A stretch of DNA of 64,000 nt from Clavelina lepadiformis (GCF_947623445.1 NC_135248.1:11045820-11109819); one strand, 5' to 3'. Positions 1-8,787 are shown, counted from the first letter of the stretch. A program made the numbers and translations. Notes: generated by a model from the letters alone, not told the origin.

Positions 1-11
1 ACTAACGAGGA
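1..11 (-). tRNA. tRNA-Asp copy 1, cut by window edge
   Basis: Only the first 11 bases of the gene (its 5' acceptor strand) lie inside the window. The array therefore extends to the left. Confidence 0.8.
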
Positions 12-110
12 CCTCGAATACTTTGAAATAAACTCAAAATTTGAAGGACATATTTACAATGTTTCTAGTATGGACACGTTGCCTTGATCCTAAAACAAAG
101 AAATATATTA

Positions 111-182
111 CTCCCCGTCGAGGAATCGAACCCCGGTCTCCCTCGTGACAGGCAGGGATACTCACCACTATACTAACGAGGA
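111..182 (-). tRNA. tRNA-Asp copy 2
   Basis: Full length, with changes at gene positions 29, 40 and 62. C40A breaks the G30-C40 pair of the anticodon stem. It carries the same three changes as the copy at 4371. Confidence 0.75.
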
Positions 183-281
183 CCTCGACTACTTTCAAAT
201 AAACCCAAACTTTGAATGACATTTTTTTTATTTTTCCGGCATGGACACTTTGTGTTACTCTTAAAACAAATAAATATATCA

Positions 282-353
282 CTCCCCGTCGGGGAATCGA
301 ACCCCGGTCTCCCGCGTGACAGGCGGGGATACTCACCACTATACTAACGTGGA
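282..353 (-). tRNA. tRNA-Asp copy 3
   Basis: One change from consensus, T4A in the acceptor stem. Confidence 0.85.
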
Positions 354-452
354 CTTCGACTACGTTGAAATGAACCCAAAATTTGAAGGACATTTTTACA
401 ATATTTCTAGTATAGACAAGTTGCCTTGATCCTAAAACAAAGAAATATATCA

Positions 453-524
453 CTTCCCGTCGGGGAATCGAACCCCGGTCTCCCTCGTGACAGGCGGGGA
501 TATTCACCACTATACTAACGAGGA
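453..524 (-). tRNA. tRNA-Asp copy 4
   Basis: Changes at 22, 40 (A) and 70. The last gives a C-A mismatch in the acceptor stem. A T4 run lies about 16 bases downstream. Confidence 0.7.
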
Positions 525-613
525 CCTCGAATATTTTGAATTAAATCCAAAGTTTGAAGGACATTATTTTTATTTTCCCAGTATGGACACTTTGAAAACA
601 AAGAAATACATCA

Positions 614-685
614 CTCCCCGTCGGGGAATCGAACCCCGGTCTCCCGCGTGACAAACGGGGATACTCACCACTATACTAACGAGGA
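614..685 (-). tRNA. tRNA-Asp copy 5
   Basis: Two changes, at 31 and 32. C31T leaves a wobble pair closing the anticodon loop. Confidence 0.8.
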
Positions 686-784
686 CCTCGACTATTTCGA
701 AATTAATTCAAAGTTTGAAGGACATTATTTTTATTTTTGCTGTATGAACATTTTGTGTTATTTTTAAAACAAAGAAATACATCA

Positions 785-856
785 CTCCCCGTCGGGGAAT
801 CGAACCCCGGTCTCCTGCGTGACAGGCGGGGATACTCACCACTATACTAACGAGGA
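785..856 (-). tRNA. tRNA-Asp copy 6
   Basis: One change, at position 41 in the anticodon stem. Confidence 0.85.
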
Positions 857-945
857 CTTCGAACATTTCGAATTAATTCCAAAGTTTGAAGGACATTATT
901 TTTATTTTCCCAGTATGGACACTTTGAAAACAAAGAAATACATCA

Positions 946-1017
946 CTCCCCGTCGGGGAATCGAACCCCGGTCTCCCGCGTGACAGACGGGGATACTCAC
1001 CACTATACTAACGAGGA
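946..1017 (-). tRNA. tRNA-Asp copy 7
   Basis: One change, C31T, which keeps a G-U pair. With copy 8 it forms a block repeated at 4532-4774. Confidence 0.87.
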
Positions 1018-1116
1018 CCTCGACTACTTTAAAATAAACCCAAACTTTGAAGGACATATTTACAATGTTTCTAGTATGGACACGTTGCCTTGATCCTAAA
1101 ACAAAAAAATATATTA

Positions 1117-1188
1117 CTCCCCGTCGGGGAATCGAACCCCGGTCTCTCGCGTGACAGGCGGGGATACTCACCACTATACTAACGAGGA
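1117..1188 (-). tRNA. tRNA-Asp copy 8
   Basis: One change, at position 42 in the anticodon stem. Confidence 0.85.
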
Positions 1189-1287
1189 CCTCGAATACTT
1201 TGAAATAAACCCAAATTTTGAAGGACATATTTACAATTTTTCTAGTATGGACAAGTTGCCTTGATCCTAAAACAAAGAAATATATTA

Positions 1288-1359
1288 CTCCCCGTCGGGG
1301 AATCGAACCCCTGTCTCTCGCGTGACAGGCGGGGATACTCACCACTATACTAACGAGGA
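1288..1359 (-). tRNA. tRNA-Asp copy 9
   Basis: Two changes, at 42 and 48. Confidence 0.8.
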
Positions 1360-1458
1360 CCTCGACTACTTTGAAATAAACCTAAACTTTGAAGGACATA
1401 TTTAAAATATTTCTAGTATGGACACGTTGACTGGTCCCTGAAACAAAAAAATTTATCA

Positions 1459-1530
1459 CTCCCTGTCGGGGAATCGAACCTCGGTCTCCCGCGTGACAGG
1501 CGGGGATACTTACCACTATACTAACGAGGA
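1459..1530 (-). tRNA. tRNA-Asp copy 10
   Basis: Three changes, at 20 (A-box end), 50 (T stem) and 67 (acceptor). Confidence 0.65.
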
Positions 1531-1629
1531 CCTCGACTACTTTGAAATAAACCCAAACTTTGAATGACATTTTTTTTATTTTTCCGGCATGGACACTTTG
1601 TGTTACTCTTAAAACAAATAAATATATCA

Positions 1630-1701
1630 CTCCCCGTCGGGGAATCGAACCCCGGTCTCCCGCGTGACAGGCGGGGATACTCACCACTACACTAACGAGG
1701 A
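1630..1701 (-). tRNA. tRNA-Asp copy 11
   Basis: One change, at position 12 in the D arm/A box. Confidence 0.82.
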
Positions 1702-1800
1702 CCTCGACTACGTTGAAATGAACCCAAAAGTTGAAGGACATTTTTACAATATTTCTAGTATAGACACGTTGTGTTGTTCCTGAAACAAAGAAATATATCC

Positions 1801-1872
1801 CTTCCCGTCGGGGAATCGAACCCCGGTCTCCCACGTGACAGGCGGGGATACTCACCACTATACTAACGAGGA
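1801..1872 (-). tRNA. tRNA-Asp copy 12
   Basis: Changes at 40 (C40T, wobble kept) and 70. The downstream spacer reads TTTGTTTCA, so no T4 terminator is near. Last copy of the first minus run. Confidence 0.75.
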
Positions 1873-2073
1873 CCTCGAATATTTCGAATTAAATCCAAAG
1901 TTTGAAGGACATTATTTTATATTTTGCCAGTATGGACACTTTGAAAACAAAGAAATACATCACTCGTATATATCGCGTATATTTATTTGTTTTAAGAGTA
2001 ACACAAAGTTTCCATGCTGGAAAAATAAAAAAAATGTCCTTCAAAATTTGGGTTTATTTCAAAGTAGTGGAAT
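1873..2073. repeat. divergent orientation switch 1
   Basis: A minus-strand spacer ending in CATCACT runs into about 17 bases of near-palindromic sequence containing TATATCGCGTATA (near 1963-1980), then into a plus-strand spacer beginning TTTATTTGTTTTAAG. The two half-spacers face each other as though a tRNA between them had been replaced by the joint. The same joint recurs near 6202-6218. Confidence 0.75.
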
Positions 2074-2144
2074 TCTTCTTTAGTATATTGGTGAGTATCC
2101 CCGCCTGTCACGCGGGAGACCAGATTCGATTCCCCGACGGGGAG
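2074..2144 (+). pseudogene. degenerate tRNA-Asp copy 13
   Basis: Changes at 3, 6 and 15 (A box), and the T arm is one base short with a damaged B box. Probably not transcribed. Confidence 0.7.
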
Positions 2145-2243
2145 TGATATATTTATTTGTTTCAAGAGTAAAACAAAGTGTCCTTACTGGAAAAATAAAA
2201 ATAATGTCCTTGAAACTTTGGATTTAATTCGAAATAGTCGAGG

Positions 2244-2314
2244 TCCTCGTTAGTATAGTGGTGAGTATCCCCGCCTGTCACGCGGGAGACCGGGGATCGA
2301 TTCCCGACTGGGAG
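2244..2314 (+). pseudogene. degenerate tRNA-Asp copy 14
   Basis: The B box reads GGATCGATTCC, one base is missing from the T stem, and the 3' acceptor strand is altered. Confidence 0.65.
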
Positions 2315-2413
2315 TGATATATTTCTTTGTTTTAAGACTAACACAAAGTGTCCATGCTGAAAAAATAAAAAAAATGTTGTTAAAACTTTGGGTTTATTTG
2401 AATGTAGTCGAGG

Positions 2414-2485
2414 TCCTCGTTAGTATAGTGGTGAGTATCCCCGCCTGTCACGCGGGAGACCGGGGTTCGATTCCCCGACGGGCAG
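2414..2485 (+). tRNA. tRNA-Asp copy 15
   Basis: One change, G70C in the acceptor stem. The downstream spacer has no T4 run nearby. Confidence 0.8.
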
Positions 2486-2585
2486 TGATATATTTATTGG
2501 TTTCAAGAGTAACACAAAGTGTCCATGTTGGAAAAATAAAAAACAATGTGGTTCAAACTTTATGTTTAATTCGAAATATTCGAGG

Positions 2586-2656
2586 TCCTCGTTAATATAG
2601 TGGTGAGTATCTCCGCCTGTCACGCGGGAGACCGAGGATCGATTCCCGACGTGGAG
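2586..2656 (+). pseudogene. degenerate tRNA-Asp copy 16
   Basis: Changes at 10, 27, 50 and 53 plus a one-base loss. A-box, anticodon-stem and B-box positions are all affected. Confidence 0.7.
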
Positions 2657-2757
2657 TGATATATTTATTTGTTTCAAGAGTAACACAAAGTGTCCATGTT
2701 GGAAAAAAAAAAAAAAAAATGTGGTTCAAACTTTGTGTTTATTCGAAATAGTCGAGG

Positions 2758-2829
2758 TCTTCGTTAGTATAGTGGTGAGTATCCCCGCCTGTCACGAGGG
2801 AGACCGGGGTTCGATTCCCCGACGGGAAG
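2758..2829 (+). tRNA. tRNA-Asp copy 17
   Basis: Changes at 3 (wobble), 40 (A, mismatch) and 70. Its downstream spacer matches that after copy 42. Confidence 0.65.
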
Positions 2830-2928
2830 TGATATATTTCTTTGTTTCAGGAACAACACAACGTGTCTATACTAGAAATATTGTAAAAATGTCCTTCAAA
2901 GTTTGGGTTCATTTCAACGTAGTCGAGG

Positions 2929-3000
2929 TCCTCGTTAGTATAGTGGTGAGTATCCCCGCTTGTCACGCGGGAGACCGGGGTTCGATTACCCGACGGGGAG
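2929..3000 (+). tRNA. tRNA-Asp copy 18
   Basis: Two changes, C32T in the anticodon loop and C60A in the T stem. The anticodon GTC is kept. Confidence 0.75.
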
Positions 3001-3099
3001 TGATATATTTATTTGTTTTAAGAGTAACACAAAGTGTCCATGCCGGAAAAATAAAAAAAATGTCATTCAAAGTTTGGGTTTATTTCAAAGTATTCGAGG

Positions 3100-3171
3100 T
3101 CCTCGTTAGTATAGTGGTGAGTATCCCCGCCTGTCACGCGGGAGACCGGGGTTCGATTCCCCGACGGGGAG
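3100..3171 (+). tRNA. tRNA-Asp copy 19, exact consensus
   Basis: All 72 positions match the array consensus, and a T4 run lies about 17 bases downstream. Last plus copy before the convergent joint. Confidence 0.95.
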
Positions 3172-3235
3172 GAATATATTTCTTTGTTTTAGGATCAAGG
3201 CAACGTGTCCATACTAGAAACATTGTAAATAAGTC

Positions 3236-3265
3236 GTGGGATACTCACCATTATACTAACGAGGA
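3236..3265 (-). pseudogene. tRNA-Asp 5' fragment at convergent joint 1
   Basis: Only the first ~28 bases of a minus-strand tRNA (acceptor strand plus D arm) remain, fused directly to a plus-strand spacer. An equivalent fragment lies at 7984-8014. Confidence 0.8.
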
Positions 3266-3364
3266 CCTCGACTACTTTGAAATAAACCTAAACTTTGAAG
3301 GACATTTTTTTTATTTTTCCAGCATGGAAACTTTGTGTTACTCTTAAAACCAATAAATATACCA

Positions 3365-3436
3365 CTCCCCGTCGGGGAATCGAACCCCGGTCTCCCACGT
3401 GACAGGCGGGGATATTCACCACTATACTAACGAGGA
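3365..3436 (-). tRNA. tRNA-Asp copy 20
   Basis: Two changes, at 22 and 40 (wobble). Confidence 0.8.
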
Positions 3437-3525
3437 CCTCGAATATTTCGAATTAAATCCAAAGTTTGAAGGACATTATTTTTATTTTCCCAGTATGGAC
3501 ACTTTGAAAACAAAGAAATACATCA

Positions 3526-3597
3526 CTCCCCGTCGGGGAATCGAACCCCATTCTCCCGCGTGACAGGCGGGGATACTCACCACTATACTAACGAGGA
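3526..3597 (-). tRNA. tRNA-Asp copy 21
   Basis: Two adjacent changes, at 47 and 48, between the variable region and the T stem. Confidence 0.75.
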
Positions 3598-3686
3598 CCT
3601 CGAATATTTCGAATTAAATCCAAACTTTGAAGGACATTGTTTTTATTTTCCCAGTATGGACACTTTGAAAACAAATAAATACATCA

Positions 3687-3758
3687 TTCCTTGTCGGGGA
3701 ATCGAACCCCGGTCTCCCGCGTGACAAGCGGGGATACTCACCACTATACTAACGAGGA
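3687..3758 (-). pseudogene. diverged tRNA-Asp copy 22
   Basis: Four changes, at 32, 67, 68 and 72. The discriminator base is altered and the 3' acceptor strand weakened. Confidence 0.6.
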
Positions 3759-3857
3759 CCTCGACTATTTCGAATTAAACCCAAAGTTTCCAGGACATTT
3801 ATTTCATTTTTGCAGTATGGACACTTTGTGTTACTTTTAAAACAAAGAAATATATCA

Positions 3858-3929
3858 ATTCCCGTCGGGGAATCGAATCCCGGTCTCCCGCGTGACAGGC
3901 GGGGATACTCACCACTATACTAACGAGGA
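3858..3929 (-). tRNA. tRNA-Asp copy 23
   Basis: Changes at 52, 70 and 72, so both acceptor and discriminator are altered. Confidence 0.6.
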
Positions 3930-4028
3930 CCTCGACTATTTCGAATTAAATCCAAAGATTCAAGGACATTATTTTTATTTTTCCAGTAAGGACACTTTGT
4001 GTTACTCTTGAAACAAATAAATATATCA

Positions 4029-4100
4029 CTCCCCGTCGGGGAATCGAACCCCGGTCTCCCGCGTGACAGGCGGGGATACTCACCACTATACTAACGAGGA
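4029..4100 (-). tRNA. tRNA-Asp copy 24, exact consensus
   Basis: Exact match, yet the following spacer (TTTATTTGTTTCAAG) has no run of four T before the next unit. It is a good test case for Pol III read-through. Confidence 0.93.
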
Positions 4101-4199
4101 CCTCGACTATATTGAAATAAACCCAAACTTTGAAGGACATTTTTTTTATTTTTCCAGCATGGAAACTTTGTGTTACTCTTAAAACAAATAAATATACCA

Positions 4200-4271
4200 C
4201 TCCCCGTCGGGGAATCGAACCCCGGTCTCCCGCGTGACAGGCGGGGATACTCACCACTATACTAACGAGGT
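4200..4271 (-). tRNA. tRNA-Asp copy 25
   Basis: One change, T1A, which unpairs the first acceptor position. Confidence 0.82.
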
Positions 4272-4370
4272 CCTCGAATATTTTGAAATAAACCCAAAAT
4301 TTGAAGGACATATTTACAATGTTTCTAGTATGGACACGTTGCCTTGATCCTAAAACAAAGAAATATATTA

Positions 4371-4442
4371 CTCCCCGTCGAGGAATCGAACCCCGGTCTC
4401 CCTCGTGACAGGCAGGGATACTCACCACTATACTAACGAGGA
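4371..4442 (-). tRNA. tRNA-Asp copy 26
   Basis: Same three changes (29, 40, 62) and same flanks as the copy at 111, offset 4260 bases. Confidence 0.75.
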
Positions 4443-4531
4443 CCTCGAATATTTCGAATTAAATCCAAAGTTTGAAGGACATTATTTTTATTTTCCCAGT
4501 ATGGACACTTTGAAAACAAAGAAATACATCA

Positions 4532-4603
4532 CTCCCCGTCGGGGAATCGAACCCCGGTCTCCCGCGTGACAGACGGGGATACTCACCACTATACTAACGA
4601 GGA
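4532..4603 (-). tRNA. tRNA-Asp copy 27
   Basis: One change, C31T. Counterpart of the copy at 946. Confidence 0.87.
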
Positions 4604-4702
4604 CCTCGACTACTTTAAAATAAACCCAAACTTTAAAGGACATATTTACAATGTTTCTAGTATGGACACGTTGCCTTGATCCTAAAACAAAAAAATATAT
4701 TA

Positions 4703-4774
4703 CTCCCCGTCGGGGAATCGAACCCCGGTTTCTCGCGTGACAGGCAAGGATACTCACCACTATACTAACGAGGA
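4703..4774 (-). pseudogene. diverged tRNA-Asp copy 28
   Basis: Changes at 28, 29, 42 and 45; several anticodon-stem pairs are affected. Counterpart of copy 8. Confidence 0.6.
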
Positions 4775-4863
4775 CCTCGAATACTTTGAAATAAACCCAA
4801 AGTTTGAAGGACATTATTATTGTTTTCCCAGTATGGACACTTTGAAAACAAAGAAATACATCA

Positions 4864-4935
4864 CTCCCCGTCGGGGAATCGAACCCCGGTCTCCCGCGTG
4901 ACAGGCGGGGATACTCACCACTATACTAACGAAGA
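4864..4935 (-). tRNA. tRNA-Asp copy 29
   Basis: One change, C3T, which keeps an acceptor wobble pair. Confidence 0.87.
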
Positions 4936-5024
4936 CCTCGAATATTTCGAATTAAATCCAAAGTTTGAAGGACATTATTTTTGTTTTCCCAGTATGGACA
5001 CTTTGAAAACAAAGAAATACATCA

Positions 5025-5096
5025 CTCCCCGTCGGGGAATCGAACCCCGGTCTCCCGCGTGACAGACGGGGATACTCACCACTATACTAACGAGAA
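5025..5096 (-). tRNA. tRNA-Asp copy 30
   Basis: Changes at 2 and 31. First member of a six-unit block (5025-5939) repeated at 9450-10365. Confidence 0.8.
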
Positions 5097-5195
5097 CCTC
5101 GACTACGTTGAAATGAAACCAAAATTTGAAGGACATTTTTACAATGTTTCTAGTATAGACACGTTGTGTTGTCCCTGAAACAAAGAAATATATCA

Positions 5196-5266
5196 CTTCC
5201 CGTCGGGGATCGAACCCCGGTCTCCCGAGTGACAGGCGGGGATACTCACCACTATACTAACGAGGA
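5196..5266 (-). pseudogene. tRNA-Asp copy 31 with one-base loss
   Basis: One base is missing around the T loop/B box, with changes at 39 and 70. The related copy at 9621 has the same loss. Confidence 0.65.
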
Positions 5267-5365
5267 CCTCGACTACTTTGAAATAAACCCAAACTTTGAA
5301 TGACATTTTTTTTATATTTTCAGCATGGACACTTTGTGTTAGTCTTAAAACAAATAAATATATCA

Positions 5366-5437
5366 CTCCCCGTCGGGGAATCGAACCCCGGTCTCCCGCG
5401 TGACAGGCGGGGATACTCACCACTATACTAACGAGGA
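5366..5437 (-). tRNA. tRNA-Asp copy 32, exact consensus
   Basis: Exact match; T4 downstream in TTTGTTTTAAG. Confidence 0.95.
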
Positions 5438-5535
5438 CCTCGAATACTTTGAAATAAACCCAAAATTAAAGGACATATTTACAATGTTTCTAGTATGGAC
5501 ACGTTGCCTTGATCCTAAAACAAAGAAATATATTA

Positions 5536-5607
5536 CTCCCCGTCGAGGAATCGAACCCCGGTCTCCCACGTGACAGGCGGGGATACTCACCACTATACTA
5601 ACGAGGA
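5536..5607 (-). tRNA. tRNA-Asp copy 33
   Basis: Changes at 40 (wobble) and 62. Identical in kind to the copy at 9962. Confidence 0.8.
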
Positions 5608-5706
5608 CCTCGACTATTTCGAAATTAATTCAAAGTTTGAAGGACATTATTTTTATTTTTGCTGTATGGACACTTTGTGTTACTTTTAAAACAAAGAAAT
5701 ACATCA

Positions 5707-5778
5707 CTCCCCGTCGGGGAATCGAACCCCGGTCTCCCGCGTGACAGGCGGGGATACTCACCACTATACTAACGAGGA
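5707..5778 (-). tRNA. tRNA-Asp copy 34, exact consensus
   Basis: Exact match; counterpart of the exact copy at 10133. Confidence 0.95.
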
Positions 5779-5867
5779 CCTCGAATATTTCGAATTAAAT
5801 CCAAAGTTTCAAGGACATTATTTTTATTTTCCCAGTATGGACACTTTGAAAACAAAGAAATACATCA

Positions 5868-5939
5868 CTCCCCGTGGGGGAATCGAACCCCGGTCTCCCG
5901 CGGGACAGACGGGGATACTCACCACTATACTAACGAGGA
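5868..5939 (-). tRNA. tRNA-Asp copy 35
   Basis: Changes at 31, 37 (base 3' of the anticodon, A to C) and 64. Confidence 0.6.
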
Positions 5940-6038
5940 CCTCGAATACTTTGAAATAAACCCAAACTTTGAAAGACATATTTACAATTTTTCTAGTATG
6001 GACACGTTCCCTTGATCCTAAAACAAAGAAATATATTA

Positions 6039-6110
6039 CTCCCCGTCGGGGAATCGAACCCCGGTCTCCCACGTGACAGGCGGGGATACTCACCACTATA
6101 CTAACGAGGA
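6039..6110 (-). tRNA. tRNA-Asp copy 36
   Basis: One change, C40T (wobble). Last copy before divergent switch 2. Confidence 0.87.
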
Positions 6111-6310
6111 CCTCGAATATTTCGAATTAAATCCAAAGTTTGAAGGACTTTATTTTTATTTTGCCAGTATGGACACTTTGAAAACAAAGAAATACATCAC
6201 TCGTATATATCGCGTATATTTATTTGTTTTAAGAGTAACACAAAGTTTCCATGCTGGAAAAATAAAAAAAATGTCCTTCAAAATTTGGGTTTATTTCAAA
6301 GTAGTGGAAT
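6111..6310. repeat. divergent orientation switch 2
   Basis: Near-identical copy of the switch at 1873-2073, with the same palindromic TATATCGCGTATA joint and the same degenerate first plus-strand tRNA beyond it. The inversion joint was therefore duplicated along with its neighbours. Confidence 0.8.
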
Positions 6311-6382
6311 TCTTCTTTAGTATATTGGTGAGTATCCCCGCCTGTCACGCGGGAGACCGGGGTTCGATTCCCCGACGGGGAG
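6311..6382 (+). tRNA. tRNA-Asp copy 37
   Basis: Same 5' changes (3, 6, 15) as copy 13 but an intact T arm. G15T lies in the A box, so expression is doubtful. Confidence 0.6.
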
Positions 6383-6481
6383 TGATATATTTATTTGTTT
6401 CAAGAGTAACACAAAGTGTCCTTACTGGAAAAATAAAAATAATGTCCTTGAAACTTTGGATTTAATTCGAAATAGTCGAGG

Positions 6482-6553
6482 TCCTCGTTAGTATAGTGGT
6501 GAGTATCCCCGCCTGTCACGCGGGAGACCGGGATTCGATTCCCCGACGAGAAG
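6482..6553 (+). tRNA. tRNA-Asp copy 38
   Basis: Changes at 52, 68 and 70. G68A converts the T4-G68 wobble to a Watson-Crick pair. Confidence 0.65.
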
Positions 6554-6652
6554 TGATATATTTCTTTGTTTTAAAAGTAACACAAAGTGTCCATACTGCA
6601 AAAATAAAAATAATGTCCTTGAAACTTTGAATTTAATTCGAAATAGTCGAGG

Positions 6653-6724
6653 TCCTCGTTAGTATAGTGGTGAGTATCCCCGCCTGTCACGCGGGAGACC
6701 GGGGTCCGATTCCCCGACGGGGAG
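6653..6724 (+). tRNA. tRNA-Asp copy 39
   Basis: One change, T54C, inside the B box. Confidence 0.8.
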
Positions 6725-6823
6725 TGATTTATATTTTTGTTTTAGGATCAAGGCAACATGTTTATACTAGAAAAATTGTAAATAAGTCCTTCAAAGTTTG
6801 GGTTTATTTCAAAGTAGTCGAGG

Positions 6824-6894
6824 TCCTCGTTAGTATAGTGGTGAGTATCCCCGCCTGTCACGCGGGAGACCGGGGATCGATTCCCGACGTGGAG
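6824..6894 (+). pseudogene. degenerate tRNA-Asp copy 40
   Basis: T53A, a one-base loss and an altered acceptor: the same lesion type as copies 14 and 16. Confidence 0.65.
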
Positions 6895-6993
6895 TGATAT
6901 ATTTATTTGTTTTAAGACTAACACAAAATCTCCATGTTGAAAATATAAAAAAAATGTCATTCAAAGTTTGGGTTTATTTTAAAGTAGTCGAGG

Positions 6994-7065
6994 TCTTCGT
7001 TAGTATAGTGGTGAGTATCCCCGCCTGTCACGAGGGAGACCGGGGTTCGATTTCCCGACGGGGAG
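6994..7065 (+). tRNA. tRNA-Asp copy 41
   Basis: Changes at 3, 40 (A) and 60. Confidence 0.65.
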
Positions 7066-7164
7066 TGATATATTTTTTTGTTTTAAGATTAAGGCACCTT
7101 GTCGATACTAGAAAAATTGTAAAAATGTCCTTCAAAGTTTGGGTTTATATCAAAGTAGTCGAGG

Positions 7165-7236
7165 TCCTCGTTAGTATTGTGGTGAGTATCCCCGCCTGTC
7201 ACGCGGGAGACCGAGGTTCGATTCCCCGACGGGAAG
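7165..7236 (+). tRNA. tRNA-Asp copy 42
   Basis: Changes at 14 (A box), 50 and 70. Counterpart of copy 17, 4407 bases away. Confidence 0.62.
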
Positions 7237-7335
7237 TGATATATTTCTTTGTTTCAGGAACAACACAACGTGTCTATACTAGAAATATTGTAAAAATGTC
7301 CTTCAAATTTTGGGTTCATTTCAACGTAGTCGAGG

Positions 7336-7407
7336 TCCTCGTTAGTATAGTGGTGAGTATCCCCGCCTGTCACGCGGGAGACCGGGGTGCGATTCCCCGA
7401 CGGGGAG
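7336..7407 (+). tRNA. tRNA-Asp copy 43
   Basis: One change, T54G, in the B box. Confidence 0.78.
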
Positions 7408-7506
7408 TGATATATTTATTTGTTTTAAGAGTAACACAAAGTGTCCATGCCGGAAAAATAAAAAAAATGTCATTCAAAGTTTGGGTTTATTTGAAAGTAT
7501 TCGAGG

Positions 7507-7578
7507 TCCTCGTTAGTATAGTGGTGAGTATCCCCGCCTGTCACGCGGGAGACCGAGGTACGATTCCCCGACGAGGAG
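7507..7578 (+). tRNA. tRNA-Asp copy 44
   Basis: Changes at 50, 54 and 68; B box altered. Confidence 0.62.
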
Positions 7579-7677
7579 TGATATATTTTTTTGTTTCAGG
7601 AACAAGTCAACGTGTCCATACTAGAAACATTGTAAATATGTCCTTCAAAGTTTGGGTTTATTTCAAAGTAGTCGAGG

Positions 7678-7749
7678 TCCTCGTTAGTATAGTGGTGAGT
7701 ATCCCCGCCTGTCACGCGGGAGACCGGGGTTCGATTCCCCGACGGGGAG
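7678..7749 (+). tRNA. tRNA-Asp copy 45, exact consensus
   Basis: Exact match on plus; T4 downstream. Confidence 0.95.
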
Positions 7750-7848
7750 TAATATATTTCTTTGTTTTAGGATCAAGGAAACGTGTCCATACTAGAAAAA
7801 TTGTAAATATGTCCTTCAAAGTTTGGGTTTATTTTAAAGTATTCGAGG

Positions 7849-7920
7849 TCCCCGTTAGTATAGTGGTGAGTATCCCCGCCTGTCACGCGGGAGACCGGGG
7901 TTCGATTCCCCGACGGGGAG
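7849..7920 (+). tRNA. tRNA-Asp copy 46
   Basis: One change, T4C, which turns the acceptor T-G wobble into C-G. Last plus copy of the array. Confidence 0.88.
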
Positions 7921-7983
7921 GAAAATATTTCTTTGTTTTAGGATCAAGGCAACGTGTCCATACTAGAAAAATTGTAAATATGT

Positions 7984-8014
7984 CGCGGGATTATCACCAC
8001 TATACTAACGAGGA
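7984..8014 (-). pseudogene. tRNA-Asp 5' fragment at convergent joint 2
   Basis: Truncated minus-strand tRNA 5' portion fused to a plus-strand spacer, matching the joint at 3236. Confidence 0.8.
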
Positions 8015-8113
8015 CCTCGACTACTTTGAAATAAACCTAAACTTTGAAGGACATTTTTTTTATTTTTCCAGCATGGAAACTTTGTGTTACTCTTAAAACA
8101 AATAAATATACCA

Positions 8114-8185
8114 CTCCCCGTCGGGGAATCGAACCCCGGTCTCCCGCGTGACAGGCGGGGATACTCACCACTATACTAACGAGGA
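8114..8185 (-). tRNA. tRNA-Asp copy 47, exact consensus
   Basis: Exact match, first full minus copy after convergent joint 2. It is 4749 bases from its counterpart at 3365. Confidence 0.94.
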
Positions 8186-8284
8186 CTTCGAATACTTTGA
8201 AGTAAACCCAAAATTTGAAGGACATATTTACAATGTTTCTAGTATGGACACGTTGCCTTGATCCTAAAACAAAGAAATATATTA

Positions 8285-8356
8285 CTTTCCGTCGAGGAAT
8301 CGAACCCCGGTCTCCCGCGTGACAGGCGGGGATACTCACCACTATACTAACGAGGA
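8285..8356 (-). tRNA. tRNA-Asp copy 48
   Basis: Changes at 62, 69 and 70; acceptor weakened. Confidence 0.62.
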
Positions 8357-8455
8357 CCTCGACTATTTCGAAATTAATCCAATGTGTGAAGGACAATATT
8401 TTTAATTTTGCTGTATGGACACTTTGTGTTATATTTAAAACAAAGAAATACATCA

Positions 8456-8527
8456 CTCTTCGTCGGGGAATCTAACCCCGGTCTCCCGCGTTACAAGCGG
8501 GGATACTCACCACTATACTAACGAGGA
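8456..8527 (-). pseudogene. tRNA-Asp copy 49 with GTA anticodon
   Basis: C36A changes the anticodon from GTC to GTA (a Tyr anticodon) in an Asp body. Changes at 32, 55 (B box), 68 and 69 are also present. The B-box damage suggests a pseudogene. Confidence 0.7.
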
Positions 8528-8616
8528 CCTCGAATATTACGAATTAAATCCAAAGTTTGAAGGACATTATTTTTATTTTCCCAGTATGGACACTTTGAAA
8601 ACAAAGAAATACATCA

Positions 8617-8688
8617 CTCCCCGTCGGGGAATCGAACCCCGGTCTCCCGCGTGACAGGCGGGGATTCTCACCACTATACTAACGAGGA
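8617..8688 (-). tRNA. tRNA-Asp copy 50
   Basis: One change, at position 23 in the D stem. Confidence 0.84.
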
Positions 8689-8787
8689 CCTCGATTATTT
8701 CGAATTAAATCCAAACTTTGAATGACATTTTTTTTATTTTTCCGGCATGGACATTTTGTGTTACTCTAAAAACAAATAAATATATCA

